64,000 nucleotides of DNA from Paenibacillus antri (GCF_005765165.1 NZ_VCIW01000016.1:1-64000), one strand, 5' to 3'; shown: positions 31,016 to 40,273, counted from the stretch's first letter. Notes: generated from the sequence alone by a model not told the origin. Program-made: numbers and translations.

Positions 31016-32641
31016 ATGGACGAAGAAATACGAGACGGCCCGTTCCGCTCGGGAGACGTCGCCGCCGGCCGATACCGGATCGTACGGCGGATCGGCGAAG
31101 GGGGCATGGGGCGCGTCTACTTGGCCGAGGATTTACGGCTAGCGGGTCAGCGATGGGCGGTCAAGTGGGTGCCCGTCGACGCGGCGTTCCCCTCCCAGCC
31201 GGAGAAGGAAGCGGCGATCATGACGTCGCTCCGGCATCCGTCGCTGCCCCGCATCGTCGATTATTTCGGCGCCGGCGAGGAAGGCGTCTGCATCGTGATG
31301 GACTATCTCGAAGGCGAGACGCTGCTGCAGCGATCGGCCGCGCACGATCATGCGCTGCCTTGGACGACGGTCGTCCATTACGGCGCGCAGCTATGCGATT
31401 TGCTCGATTATTTGCATTCGCTCGACAGCCCGATCGTGTTCCGGGATATGAAGCCGTCCAACGTCATCGTCGGACCGGACGACGCGGTGCGGTTGGTCGA
31501 TTTCGGAATCGCCCGCACGTATAAGGAAGGCAAAGCTTCGGACACGGTGCACGTCGGCTCGGTCGGGTTCGCCGCCCCGGAGCTGCTGGCGAATCTGCAG
31601 ACGGATCACCGAGCGGACTTATATTCCTTAGGGAGCTTGCTTTATTTTTTGTTAAGCGGAGGACAGTTTTACAATTTTACGAAAAAGCCGATCGAAGCGG
31701 TCGCCGACGCGATCCCGCCGGAGCTAGCCGCCGCGCTTCATCGTCTGCTCGCGGACGAGCCGTCGCGCCGGTTCCCGGACGCCAAGACGGCGAAGGCGTC
31801 GCTTCTCGCGTCCGGCCCGAAGCCCGTCGCAGGCGGGACGAGCGTGCCTGGCGCCGGCGGAACGGGACATGCGGCGACCGGCAGACGGACGGTCGTCGCC
31901 GTATACGGATTGTTCCCGAAGGTCGGAGCCACGTTCACGGCGGTGGCGATCGCGAAGCTGCTCGCCGAGCGGAAGCTCTATACGACATATATGGGGTTTC
32001 CGTGGGCTGCGGGCGACGCGTTCCTCCGCATGGTGTCCGCCACGAGGGACGGCGAGAGCGAATGGCGGGAGGACCGGCTTGCCTGGAGGCTCGCTCCGGA
32101 CGAGGAGGGGCAAGAGGACTTCGACGCCGCCCGGTTGTACAAGCTGTTATTCGAAACGAAGGGCGACGTCGCGGTATTCGACGTGCCGTCCAAGGCGAAC
32201 CCGGAGGCGGCCGAAGCGCTGCTGCGCGTATCGGACGCGGTCGTCGCGGTCGTCTCGCCCGATCCGGGAGGGCTGCGATCGAGCGCCGCCGTCGACAACT
32301 GGCGTCGGTTGAACGCTTGCGCCGGCGACGGACGGATCGAATGGGTCGCGAACCGGGTGCCGTCGGGGGTGCGGTTGAACGATTTTTACAAGCTGTTCTC
32401 CATTAAACCCGCGGGGACGATCCGCGAGTTCTCGTATGACCGGATGATCGGGGCGATGTGGAACGGCAGATTTCTGTGCGACGAGACGGACGTGCGCGAG
32501 GAGCTGTCGGACGCGCTGCAGCCTCTGCTTCGGAAGCTCGCTCCCGGCAAGGAGAAAGAGTCGGGCTTCCGGGCGTCCGCGAAAAGATGGCTTGCCAACA
32601 AATGGTCGATCGACTATAATAAAAACAAATTTCATCCATAG
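31016..32641 (+). CDS. Ser/Thr protein kinase fused to a degenerate ParA-like domain
   Basis: 541 residues. Residues ~18-260 form a Hanks-type kinase: glycine loop GEGGMGRVYL, catalytic lysine in WAVKWV (~50), FRDMKPSN catalytic loop (~142, Phe for the usual His/Tyr), DFGIA, and GSVGFAAPEL. After a Gly/Ala-rich linker (~265-290) comes a domain that begins VVAVYGLFPKVGATFTAVAIAKLL, laid out like the P-loop start of CpaE/MinD ATPases but without the GK[ST] residues, so probably not an ATPase. No membrane helix. Start is ATG 31016 (31013 also possible). First gene of the Tad operon; its likely target is the FHA protein at the other end. Confidence 0.85.
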   Translation: MDEEIRDGPFRSGDVAAGRYRIVRRIGEGGMGRVYLAEDLRLAGQRWAVKWVPVDAAFPSQPEKEAAIMTSLRHPSLPRIVDYFGAGEEGVCIVMDYLEGETLLQRSAAHDHALPWTTVVHYGAQLCDLLDYLHSLDSPIVFRDMKPSNVIVGPDDAVRLVDFGIARTYKEGKASDTVHVGSVGFAAPELLANLQTDHRADLYSLGSLLYFLLSGGQFYNFTKKPIEAVADAIPPELAAALHRLLADEPSRRFPDAKTAKASLLASGPKPVAGGTSVPGAGGTGHAATGRRTVVAVYGLFPKVGATFTAVAIAKLLAERKLYTTYMGFPWAAGDAFLRMVSATRDGESEWREDRLAWRLAPDEEGQEDFDAARLYKLLFETKGDVAVFDVPSKANPEAAEALLRVSDAVVAVVSPDPGGLRSSAAVDNWRRLNACAGDGRIEWVANRVPSGVRLNDFYKLFSIKPAGTIREFSYDRMIGAMWNGRFLCDETDVREELSDALQPLLRKLAPGKEKESGFRASAKRWLANKWSIDYNKNKFHP

Positions 32642-32653
32642 GTTGACATGCGG

Positions 32654-32693
32654 AAGCACCGCTGACCCTAACAGGTCTGCGCGTGCTTTTTTT
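32654..32693 (+). terminator. Hairpin/terminator between kinase and tadZ genes
   Basis: AAGCACCGCTGACC ... GGTCTGCGCGTGCTT with two small internal mismatches, then seven T. No promoter is seen between this and the tadZ start at 32719, so it would act as an attenuator inside the operon. Confidence 0.75.
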
Positions 32694-32718
32694 GTTGTCT
32701 ACAGGAGGAGGAGGGGGC

Positions 32719-33771
32719 ATGAAGCGAACGATTCTGTTGTACGATCCGGACCGGGAATACGCGGAGCGGATCGCGGATTACGCGAGAAACAGTTATTTTC
32801 GGAAGGAGGTCGAAGTGACGGTATGCACGCGTCCCGAGCTGTTCGCGGAATGGCTAAGGGACGGACGATTCGACGTCTTCGTCGCCGCGGCCTCGGCGGC
32901 GGACGAGATCCCCGGCGTCGAACGCCTTCCGAGGCCCGTCGTTTGGCTCGGCGAGGAAGGCGGGCGCGTCGATTCCGTCGTCGGAACGGCGTTATGCAAA
33001 TACGAAGCCGCACCGAAGCTGCTCCGAGCGTGGTTGGATCGGGCGGCGGGGGCTTCCGCGGAAGGAAAGAGGGCTTCGATCGTCGGCGTATGGTCCGCCG
33101 CCGGCGGCGTCGGCAAGACGAGGATCATCGCCTGTTTGGCCGAAGCGTGGGTCAGGAGTGGCGTAAGGACGTTCGTCGCGGGCTTCGATCCCGGCGGCGG
33201 CCTGCAGGATGACGTGGCGGCAGGCCGCGACGTCAGCGAATGGCTATATTCGATCAAATCCGGCCGCCCGATCGGGGAAGAGCTGCCTGCCGCCCTCGGC
33301 GCTGCGACGCTGTACGGCTTCTCGCCCGCCAGCTCGTATCGGGAATGGGCGAGCGTCGGCCGCCGGGAAGCGGAGGCGCTGCTCGAAGCCGCGACGCTCG
33401 ACGTCTGCGACGGGATCGTTCTCGCGGATGCGGGAACGGGTTGGTCCCCATGGGCGGAAGTCGTCTGGGGACGGAGCGACGAAATTTTATGCGTTTCCTC
33501 GGAAGACCCGGCGTGCCTAGAGAAGACGGAGAAGTGGCTGAACGATTGGCCGGAGTGGGAGGAGCGAGGCGCGTACCGGGCCAAGACGCGCTTTGCGCTC
33601 AATCGATGTCTGAACCTGTCGGGCTCGGAGTGTTACGGGTGGACGCGGGGGGCGTTTCGGCTGCCATACGTGCCCGAATGGAAACAGGACGCCGCCCGGC
33701 GGGATCCTGCGTTTCAAGCCGCGGGGGAACGTCTCGCCGAGGAGGTGAGAGCGCGATGCGCGCCGCGGTAA
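32719..33771 (+). CDS. TadZ/CpaE-like pilus localisation ATPase
   Basis: 350 residues. The N-terminal ~110 residues have a receiver-like fold (ILLYDPDREYAERI) without the full set of phospho-acceptor residues, as in TadZ. Residues ~115-340 are a ParA/MinD-type P-loop domain with GVWSAAGGVGKTR (intact Walker A with the deviant lysine region), VLADAGTG and a C-terminal helical end. TadZ marks the pole or assembly site of Tad pili. ATG has GGAGGAGGAGGGGG upstream; the stop overlaps the next gene by 16 bases. Confidence 0.85.
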   Translation: MKRTILLYDPDREYAERIADYARNSYFRKEVEVTVCTRPELFAEWLRDGRFDVFVAAASAADEIPGVERLPRPVVWLGEEGGRVDSVVGTALCKYEAAPKLLRAWLDRAAGASAEGKRASIVGVWSAAGGVGKTRIIACLAEAWVRSGVRTFVAGFDPGGGLQDDVAAGRDVSEWLYSIKSGRPIGEELPAALGAATLYGFSPASSYREWASVGRREAEALLEAATLDVCDGIVLADAGTGWSPWAEVVWGRSDEILCVSSEDPACLEKTEKWLNDWPEWEERGAYRAKTRFALNRCLNLSGSECYGWTRGAFRLPYVPEWKQDAARRDPAFQAAGERLAEEVRARCAPR

Positions 33772-34949
33772 GCATGGAGGAAGCCGCGCTCGAGCTGCGC
33801 GAGACGATTCGAAGCGACCTCGATTACGCTGCGATCTATACGGACGACGCTCTGCGCTCGCTCGTCTTGCGGCGGGTGGCGGCCGCCGGGAGAGAACGGC
33901 GTTGGACGTCCGACGAGCGAATGTGGATCGCCGAACGGGTACTCGCTTCGTTCCGGGGGTTGGACATCCTGGAGCCTCTACTGGCGGATTCGGAAGTGAC
34001 GGAAATTATGGTGAACGGACACGAGGAGATTTTCTATGAGAAGCGGGGACGATTGAATCGGTATCCGCACCGGTTCGAGAGCAGGGAGCGGCTGGAAGAC
34101 ATCATTCAGTCGATCGTCTCGAAGGTGAATCGGACGGTGAACGAGGCGTCGCCGATCGTGGACGCTCGACTGCCGGACGGCTCTCGCGTGAACGCGGTGC
34201 TGCCGCCCGTCGCTTTGAAGGGGCCGACGCTCACGATTCGGAAGTTCCCCGACTCTCCGGTGACGATGGAGAGGCTCATCGAGTGGGGAGCGATCACGCC
34301 GGAGGCCGCATCCTTCCTCCAATCCGCCGTTCGGGAGAAACGGAACATCTTCATCAGCGGAGGCACCGGGTCCGGCAAGACGACGATGTTGAACGTGCTT
34401 GCCCAGTCGATTCCGGACGGAGAGCGCGTCATCACGATCGAGGATTCGGCGGAGCTGCAGCTCCCGACGTTGAATAACGTCGTCGCGTTGGAGACGCGCA
34501 CGGCGAATACGGAAGGCAAGGGAGAAATCACGATCCGCCAGCTGTTGCGGGCCGCGCTGCGAATGCGTCCGAATCGAATCGTCGTGGGCGAGGTGCGCGG
34601 AGCGGAAGCGTTGGACATGCTGCAGGCGATGAATACAGGACATGAAGGCTCGTTGTCTACGGGTCACGCGAATACGGTGAAGGATATGCTCGGCCGTCTC
34701 GAGACGATGGCGATCGGCGGCTCGGAGCTGCCGCTCGCCGTCATCCGGCAGCAGATCGCGTCGGCGCTTCACTTGATCGTTCACGTTTCCCGGATGGCCG
34801 ATTACAGCCGTAAAGTAACGGAGATTACCGCCGTCGACGGCCTGGCGAACGGTGAGTACCTGCTGCGGAAAATTTACGTTCGAGAAAGCGAGGGGAGCGG
34901 CTGCGGAGGGCTGCGGTTTCTTCAAGAGTCGGGGAAGGAGGAGATTTGA
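33756..34949 (+). CDS. TadA/CpaF secretion ATPase
   Basis: 397 residues. Type II/IV secretion ATPase: the N-terminal all-helical section, EIMVNGHEEIFYE (CpaF hallmark), Walker A ISGGTGSGKTT (~207), an Asp box (TIEDSAELQL), Walker B MRPNRIVVGEVRG and the His box TGHEGSLSTGHAN. It powers assembly of Tad pili. ATG lies 10 bases after GGAGG within the tadZ end. The stop overlaps the tadB start. Confidence 0.95.
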   Translation: MRAAVSMEEAALELRETIRSDLDYAAIYTDDALRSLVLRRVAAAGRERRWTSDERMWIAERVLASFRGLDILEPLLADSEVTEIMVNGHEEIFYEKRGRLNRYPHRFESRERLEDIIQSIVSKVNRTVNEASPIVDARLPDGSRVNAVLPPVALKGPTLTIRKFPDSPVTMERLIEWGAITPEAASFLQSAVREKRNIFISGGTGSGKTTMLNVLAQSIPDGERVITIEDSAELQLPTLNNVVALETRTANTEGKGEITIRQLLRAALRMRPNRIVVGEVRGAEALDMLQAMNTGHEGSLSTGHANTVKDMLGRLETMAIGGSELPLAVIRQQIASALHLIVHVSRMADYSRKVTEITAVDGLANGEYLLRKIYVRESEGSGCGGLRFLQESGKEEI

Positions 34950-35716
34950 TGTATAGGGCGATCCGGAAGCAATGGGAGGAGATTCCCATGGTATACCGAC
35001 CCGGGAGAGTCAGGGTGGCGATGGCTTGTATCGGATACTCTGGCGTCTATGCGTTTATCGGGTGGTTGTTTTTCGAGCATGTCGCCGGCGCCGCGGCGCT
35101 CGCCGTCGTCGGGCTTCGGGCGGCCGCCGGACGATCGGGCGCGTTCGCGGAGCGGAGGAAGCGGGAGGCTGCGTCCCAGTTCGAGCAGATGCTGTTTTCG
35201 ATGACGTCCTCCCTTCAGGCGGGGAAGTCGGTGGAGAACGCCTTCCGAACGGCGGAAGACGATTTGAAGCGAATGTACGAAGGCAGCCGGACGATCTTGC
35301 TCGATCAGCTCGAGCGGCTGAACCGGAAGGTGGAGAACGGGACGCCGACGGAACGCGCCGTGCAGGAATTCCAACGCGCTCTCTCGATCGGGGAAATCGA
35401 CGACTGGGCAGATATGTTCTGTACCTGCAAGAGAACCGGCGGCGATTTGGTGCGGGTGATGAGGCAGACGTCCCGATCGGTCGTCGAGAAGATGACGATG
35501 GAACGGGAGCTGTCGGTGCTGATCGCCGGGAAGCGGTTCGAAGCCAAAGCTTTATCCGTCGTACCGTTCCTGATCGTAGCGATGTTTCGGTACGGCTCGC
35601 CGGAGTACATGGAAGCCCTCTACCGCGGACAAGGCCGGTTGGTGATGATAGCCGCGTTGGCGCTGCTCGGCGTCGGCAAGTTCGCAGCCGACAGACTGAC
35701 GCGGATCGGGTCTTGA
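34949..35716 (+). CDS. TadB-like pilus inner-membrane platform protein
   Basis: 255 residues. Type II secretion F domain: two N-terminal helices (~20-55), cytoplasmic GspF-like helical bundle (FEQMLFSMTSSLQAGKSVENAF ... GDLVRVMRQTSRSVVEKM) and C-terminal helices (~200-250). ATG 34949 overlaps the cpaF stop (TGATG) with GGAAGGAGG at 5 bases. Platform of the Tad machine, partner of TadC. Confidence 0.88.
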   Translation: MYRAIRKQWEEIPMVYRPGRVRVAMACIGYSGVYAFIGWLFFEHVAGAAALAVVGLRAAAGRSGAFAERRKREAASQFEQMLFSMTSSLQAGKSVENAFRTAEDDLKRMYEGSRTILLDQLERLNRKVENGTPTERAVQEFQRALSIGEIDDWADMFCTCKRTGGDLVRVMRQTSRSVVEKMTMERELSVLIAGKRFEAKALSVVPFLIVAMFRYGSPEYMEALYRGQGRLVMIAALALLGVGKFAADRLTRIGS

Positions 35717-35720
35717 TCCG

Positions 35721-36584
35721 ATGGCGGCGATCTGGATTGCAGTCGTACTCGCCTCGGGTTTCCTGACGTACCGCCTCGAGAAGACCGGGGATGCGGCAAC
35801 GCGCTGCTTGCCGCGCAAGCATTCGACCGTTACCCGTATCGTCTATGTCGTCGCGGAAGCGTGGCTGAGGCGATGCGGCGCGTATCCGAAGCTGGCGATT
35901 CACCTGCCCCAGCTGCTTCGGTATTGCGCGATGGTTCAAGATCGGTCCGAAGCGACGGACCCGGCATACGCTTGGACGGTTCGAACCTTCGCCGCGACGA
36001 CGCTCGCCGCGTTCGCCGCCGTGTTCGCCTATCTTGCGAAGGCGGACGGCGCCGTCGTTCTATTAATCGCGGTGCTGACGGCCGCCGCTCCGGCGGTCCT
36101 GTGGAGAGAGCTTAAGAAGAAAGTCGAAGGAAGGCAGCGCGCCTTCGTAGCAGAGCTGCCGACGTTCTTGCATAAGCTGTCGCTGCTGTTGGCGGCAGGA
36201 GAAGCGATCCACCGAGCATGGCAGCGTGCCGGCACGGTCGGGTCGGACAAGGAAACCCATCCGTTGTATACGGAGCTCGCAAGAACGAATCAGGACATCG
36301 CGCAAGGCGTGCCGTTCCCGAAGGCGCTGGAGGATATGCACCGACGCTGCGGATATCACGAAGTGAGCGCACTTATTACGACCGTCTTAATGAACTATAA
36401 GCGGGGCGGGGAAGCGTTCGCCCTTGCTCTGCAAGACGCCTCCCGTCTTATGATGGAGAAGAAGCATGCGCTCGTAAGGACGCAAGGGGAGGAAGCGTCG
36501 ACGAAGCTGCTTTTCCCGATGATGCTGATGTTGTGCGCAGTCATGCTGATCGTCGCGGCCCCCGCCGTCATGCTAATGAATTAA
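35721..36584 (+). CDS. TadC-like pilus inner-membrane platform protein
   Basis: 287 residues, second GspF-domain protein. It has a signal/membrane helix at the start (AIWIAVVLASGFLTY), a membrane hairpin at ~90-130, the cytoplasmic bundle (ELPTFLHKLSLLLAAGEAIHRAW ... LNYKRGGEAFALALQDASRLM) and C-terminal helix FPMMLMLCAVMLIVAAPAVML. Four bases separate it from tadB. Confidence 0.87.
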   Translation: MAAIWIAVVLASGFLTYRLEKTGDAATRCLPRKHSTVTRIVYVVAEAWLRRCGAYPKLAIHLPQLLRYCAMVQDRSEATDPAYAWTVRTFAATTLAAFAAVFAYLAKADGAVVLLIAVLTAAAPAVLWRELKKKVEGRQRAFVAELPTFLHKLSLLLAAGEAIHRAWQRAGTVGSDKETHPLYTELARTNQDIAQGVPFPKALEDMHRRCGYHEVSALITTVLMNYKRGGEAFALALQDASRLMMEKKHALVRTQGEEASTKLLFPMMLMLCAVMLIVAAPAVMLMN

Positions 36585-36606
36585 TAAATCGGAGGAGGAA
36601 CCCATT

Positions 36607-36816
36607 ATGAAACAAGTTTTTGCAGCCCGCTGGCGCGCGTTTTGGAAAGAAGAGGACGGGATCGGAACGCTGGAGATGCTGCTGATCATCGCGGTCATCC
36701 TCGTCGTGGCGATCGCCTTTCGGAAGTGGATCATGGAATGGATCAACGGGCTGTTCGAGAATACGAACGACAACGTCACCGATACGCTTAATGAAAATAC
36801 GATCGTTCTTCCGTAA
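36607..36816 (+). CDS. Flp1-type type IVb pilin
   Basis: 69 residues. A basic leader ending EEDGIGTLEMLLIIAVILVV: cleavage by prepilin peptidase is expected between Gly and Ile, leaving Glu at +5, as in type IV pilins, followed by one hydrophobic helix and a short polar tail. This is probably the major pilin. ATG with GGAGGAGG upstream. It overlaps the next gene by 26 bases. Confidence 0.85.
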   Translation: MKQVFAARWRAFWKEEDGIGTLEMLLIIAVILVVAIAFRKWIMEWINGLFENTNDNVTDTLNENTIVLP

Positions 36817-37819
36817 CAGCCGCTTGTTCAAGGACGAAGCCGGCAGCTACAGCCTCGAAGCCGCCTTGGTAGCGCCGATCTCGGCCTTGCTAGTCGCCGG
36901 CGTCGCGTTTCTGTTGATCGCATCGGCGCAATCCAGCTTAACGTATATTACGGCGAACGAGTCGTCGGAGCGCATCTCCCAGCACTGGAACAATAGCTAC
37001 AAGCATCCGGTCACAGGCATGTTTTCGACGTTTCAGCGCGACCCTTTGTTTTGGCGCTGGAACCAGGATAGCTCCAGCGCTTGGCTATGGGGGGGCGAAG
37101 CCGGGGAAACCTCTTCCCTCGTACGGCTTCCTGCCGGGGACTCGTCCGACGGCTCCATATTAAGCCGGAAGCTAAGCGGAGGGGCGGCCGGATGGCCGGC
37201 CGCATATCGGGGAGCAGGTTCGTTCCGGGGGATCGGGTGGAATCGAGAGGTAGCGGTGGAGGCGGCGGTTCCGCTGTCTCTGCCAGGCGGATTCGGATTG
37301 CCGGACGCGGCGGGGGGGAGATCGACGAAATCGATCGCGGAGCCTGCCGAGTTTATCCGGAACGTCGAGCTCGCGCTGGGCTACGTTCCGGCTCTTAAGG
37401 CGGTTATCGAAGGCGATAAATTCAGAAATCTCCTCTCGCCTTGGGTGGACAAGCCCGACATCGTACCGGATGTCGACCGGACGCTCTCCTTCCGGCATCA
37501 CTCGGACGCGGTGAGGTATTTGCGGACGCTCGTCCGAGGACAAGAACGGCGGATCGGCACCGAAGAGACAGGGAAGTGGCGATTAATCGACGCGATGGAC
37601 AAACATGAGGTCGCTCACCAAACGTACATCGGCCCGAAGCAGCCGAACAAAGACGTACGGGATCAATTGATGAAGGATGCGGAGCTCATTCGTAAGGGGA
37701 AGGTGAAAGGGGTCGTCTGGCATTTTTTTCGGAGGACTGGAGACGCGACGGCCGGACCGTCGCCCGCTTTGAAGAAGCTGCTGCAGGACAACGGAATCGT
37801 ATTCGTTATTCATTCGTAA
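36791..37819 (+). CDS. TadE-like pseudopilin with unusual C-terminal domain
   Basis: 342 residues. The N-terminus has a Tad signal (DEAGSYSLEAALVAPISALLVAGVAFLL): Gly-Ser/Tyr cleavage context, Glu at about +5 and one hydrophobic helix. The middle (~60-240) is low-complexity and Gly/Ser-rich, without a recognised fold. The last ~80 residues are different in style: HQTYIGPKQPNKDVRDQL, then GVVWHFFRRTGD and PSPALKKLLQDNGIVFVIH, which recalls the end of restriction-endonuclease-like toxin modules in polymorphic toxins. That likeness is from memory and not proven. Confidence 0.7.
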   Translation: MKIRSFFRNSRLFKDEAGSYSLEAALVAPISALLVAGVAFLLIASAQSSLTYITANESSERISQHWNNSYKHPVTGMFSTFQRDPLFWRWNQDSSSAWLWGGEAGETSSLVRLPAGDSSDGSILSRKLSGGAAGWPAAYRGAGSFRGIGWNREVAVEAAVPLSLPGGFGLPDAAGGRSTKSIAEPAEFIRNVELALGYVPALKAVIEGDKFRNLLSPWVDKPDIVPDVDRTLSFRHHSDAVRYLRTLVRGQERRIGTEETGKWRLIDAMDKHEVAHQTYIGPKQPNKDVRDQLMKDAELIRKGKVKGVVWHFFRRTGDATAGPSPALKKLLQDNGIVFVIHS

Positions 37820-37832
37820 GGAGGCAAGGCTT

Positions 37833-39656
37833 ATGTTTCCGACGGGGAACGAGCGAGGCGGCATGACGTTGTTCGCGCTCGTCGCGCTGTCCGCGCTGTT
37901 CATCGTCGCCATCGTGCTGGCGGACGTCGTGCGCTCGAGAATGACGGCGATGGACGCGGAAAGCGACGCGAGGCGCGCAGGGAGGACGTTGCTGGCAAGC
38001 TTCGAACCGAGCTTGTTGAAGTACGGACTTTTCGGCGCCTCGGAAAGCGCATCGCGAACGAAAGCGGCCGAGGCGCTGGCCGCCGAGGCGAGCGCGGAAC
38101 GATCGAAGGGCGCCGCTTTTCGCTTTTACGACGCCAGCGACGGATTCCGAAGGACGTTCGCGATCGAGCCGCTGTACCATCTCGGGGATCATCGCGTGTT
38201 CCAACGACAAATTCTGGAACGGATGAAATATATCGCACCGATCGAGTTCGGCATCGAGGTGACGGAGAAGTTGTTCAAAGCGAAACCGCAAATCGCGGCC
38301 GCCAAGCAATACGCGGAGCTGTCGCAACAGCTGCAGGAGCTTGTGAATAAGCGCGAAGCCGCGTTGGATCGGGCGTGGACGACGGCGCAAGCGTTGGCGG
38401 GAGCGGCGGGCGGAAGCGGCGGGTCGCTGCAGTCGCTGATGAATCGCCTTCACGAGTCGCTGGAGGAAGCTGAGAACGCGAACCGCGACGTCTCCAAACA
38501 GCTGAACGCGCCGGCGCCTCGGGCGCCGAACGGACCCGAAACGACGTTCCCCCATGTTACCGTGTACCCGCTCGACTTCTTCGTGACATACCGGGTCGGT
38601 GCGGGAACCGTCGCCTCGATGCACGAGGCGTTAGCCGCGGCGGCGGCCGAAGCGGCGGCCGTCCCGAAGGAACAGGCGGGTGCCGCCCTCGAACGGGTCG
38701 AACGTTTTCGCGAAGATTTGCGGCGGTACGTCTCGGAGTGGCTCGGCGCGCGGCGCGCCTTCGAGACGAAGAGAGCCCAGGAGGGGAACGAAATTCGACG
38801 GTTGGAAGCGAATCAGCGGAAAGCCGCCGAGACGCAATTGAACAGACGGCGAGATAATTGGAAAGATTTATGCACGGTCGAGACGATGGCGGATTACTTG
38901 ACGTTGACCGGACCGGACGGATTGTTCGAAAAATATCGCGCGTATAACGAACATTCGGCTGCGGGGGGCATCGAACCGGAGCTCGACGCGGAGGACGCGG
39001 AGTCGTTCTTGACCTCGGCGGTGCGCTTCACGAATGCGATCGGCGAATTGACCGGCGAGCTGTTGGACGAGACGTTCGTGAACGAATACGCGATCATGCA
39101 TTTCACGTACCGGACGGACGATAAGCCGAAATATCCCGTGAAGCTGGGCACGAATATCGGCGATCGAGCCTCCCATCGATTAAGAGGCCAGGAAGCGGAA
39201 TTCATTCTCTACGGACTGCCGAGCTGCCATATGAACTTAACGGCGATGCATACCGAGCTGTTCGTGCTGCGAACCGGACTTCGAACGATGGAAGAGCTGT
39301 TGAAGCCCGAGACGGGCGCGAAGGCGGCGACTCCGTGGCTCGCCTTGCTCGCGGCGCTCGCGCAAGGGGCGAAAGCAGCGAACGACGACGTCGATGTATT
39401 GCTCTCGGGCGAGGCGGTCGATATTCCGTTCGTTCCGGGAGCGACGATGGATTATCGGGATCATCTTCGATTGTTTTATTTGCTGCACAGCCGAGACGAA
39501 TCGACGTTATCCCGGATGCAGGCGTTGATCGAGTTGAATACGGGCATCGACCTGATGCGTCGGTACACGGCGATGCGCGTCCGAACGGAAGCGGCGCCGT
39601 CTTTCTTAGTCATTCCGACGGCTCGGAAGGAAACGGAAGTGGTCGTATCATACTGA
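37833..39656 (+). CDS. Large TadG-like membrane-anchored protein (DUF5702-like)
   Basis: 607 residues. After RGGMTLFALVALSALFIVAIVLADVV (prepilin-like signal with one helix, ~9-36) comes a long extracytoplasmic part with Ala/Glu/Arg-rich coiled-coil stretches (~140-220 and ~265-330), followed by a mixed region to the end. Length and place fit the TadG/DUF5702 proteins of Firmicute Tad loci, which may tether or cap the pilus. ATG with GGAGGC upstream; 13 bases after the previous gene. Confidence 0.72.
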   Translation: MFPTGNERGGMTLFALVALSALFIVAIVLADVVRSRMTAMDAESDARRAGRTLLASFEPSLLKYGLFGASESASRTKAAEALAAEASAERSKGAAFRFYDASDGFRRTFAIEPLYHLGDHRVFQRQILERMKYIAPIEFGIEVTEKLFKAKPQIAAAKQYAELSQQLQELVNKREAALDRAWTTAQALAGAAGGSGGSLQSLMNRLHESLEEAENANRDVSKQLNAPAPRAPNGPETTFPHVTVYPLDFFVTYRVGAGTVASMHEALAAAAAEAAAVPKEQAGAALERVERFREDLRRYVSEWLGARRAFETKRAQEGNEIRRLEANQRKAAETQLNRRRDNWKDLCTVETMADYLTLTGPDGLFEKYRAYNEHSAAGGIEPELDAEDAESFLTSAVRFTNAIGELTGELLDETFVNEYAIMHFTYRTDDKPKYPVKLGTNIGDRASHRLRGQEAEFILYGLPSCHMNLTAMHTELFVLRTGLRTMEELLKPETGAKAATPWLALLAALAQGAKAANDDVDVLLSGEAVDIPFVPGATMDYRDHLRLFYLLHSRDESTLSRMQALIELNTGIDLMRRYTAMRVRTEAAPSFLVIPTARKETEVVVSY

Positions 39657-40273
39657 AACGGGCGTGGAAGGCGTTGAACGAAAGCGGATCGATCGCGTTG
39701 GAAGCGGCGTTCGCTCTTCCTCTGCTGCTTTGCATCGGAGTGGCGTTATCCTGGCTGCTGCTGACGGCGCGGACGGAGTCGCTGGTAAGGGAAGCAGTGG
39801 ACGAGGCGGTCAGGACGACCGCGGCGCACGCGTATCCGCTAGATCTGTTGGCGCGCGTCTACCAGGAGAGCGAGTACGTACGAAATATCGAAAATGAGGT
39901 CGGGCGGTTCCTGCCTTATTCGGTGAAAGCGATGTTCCAGGAACGGAAACAGAGCGACGGTTCGGGGGAGGCGGAGGCGGAGGCGGTCGAACGCGCGTGG
40001 AGCGAATCCGACTTCCATCGATCGTGGGCCGAGCCGTTCGTGATGTCGTTCGTCGATCGAGGCGCGGACGGAGAACCGCTGCTCGATTCGGATCGGCTCG
40101 TCGTCACATCGACTCTGATCCCCACGTTCGTTTCGGAGGACACGAGCTATTTCGGCCTGTCCGTGGAATATCGAATGACGCTGCCGATCCCGTTCTTCTC
40201 TCCGGAAGTCGTCTTTCGCGCCGCGGCGATGGAACGCTGCTGGGTGGGCGAGAAGTTGGGGGGACAAGGATGA
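39653..40273 (+). CDS. TadE-like pseudopilin
   Basis: 206 residues from the chosen start. Tad signal NESGSIALEAAFALPLLLCIGVALSWLLL (Gly-Ser cleavage, Glu at about +5) followed by an extracellular domain that ends with hydrophobic strands and VVFRAAAMERCWVG, a TadE-type end. No ATG, GTG or well-placed TTG opens the frame; a CTG at 39653 that overlaps the preceding TGA (CTGA coupling) is the best guess, with TTG 39674 as alternative. The stop overlaps the peptidase start. Confidence 0.75.
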   Translation: MKRAWKALNESGSIALEAAFALPLLLCIGVALSWLLLTARTESLVREAVDEAVRTTAAHAYPLDLLARVYQESEYVRNIENEVGRFLPYSVKAMFQERKQSDGSGEAEAEAVERAWSESDFHRSWAEPFVMSFVDRGADGEPLLDSDRLVVTSTLIPTFVSEDTSYFGLSVEYRMTLPIPFFSPEVVFRAAAMERCWVGEKLGGQG

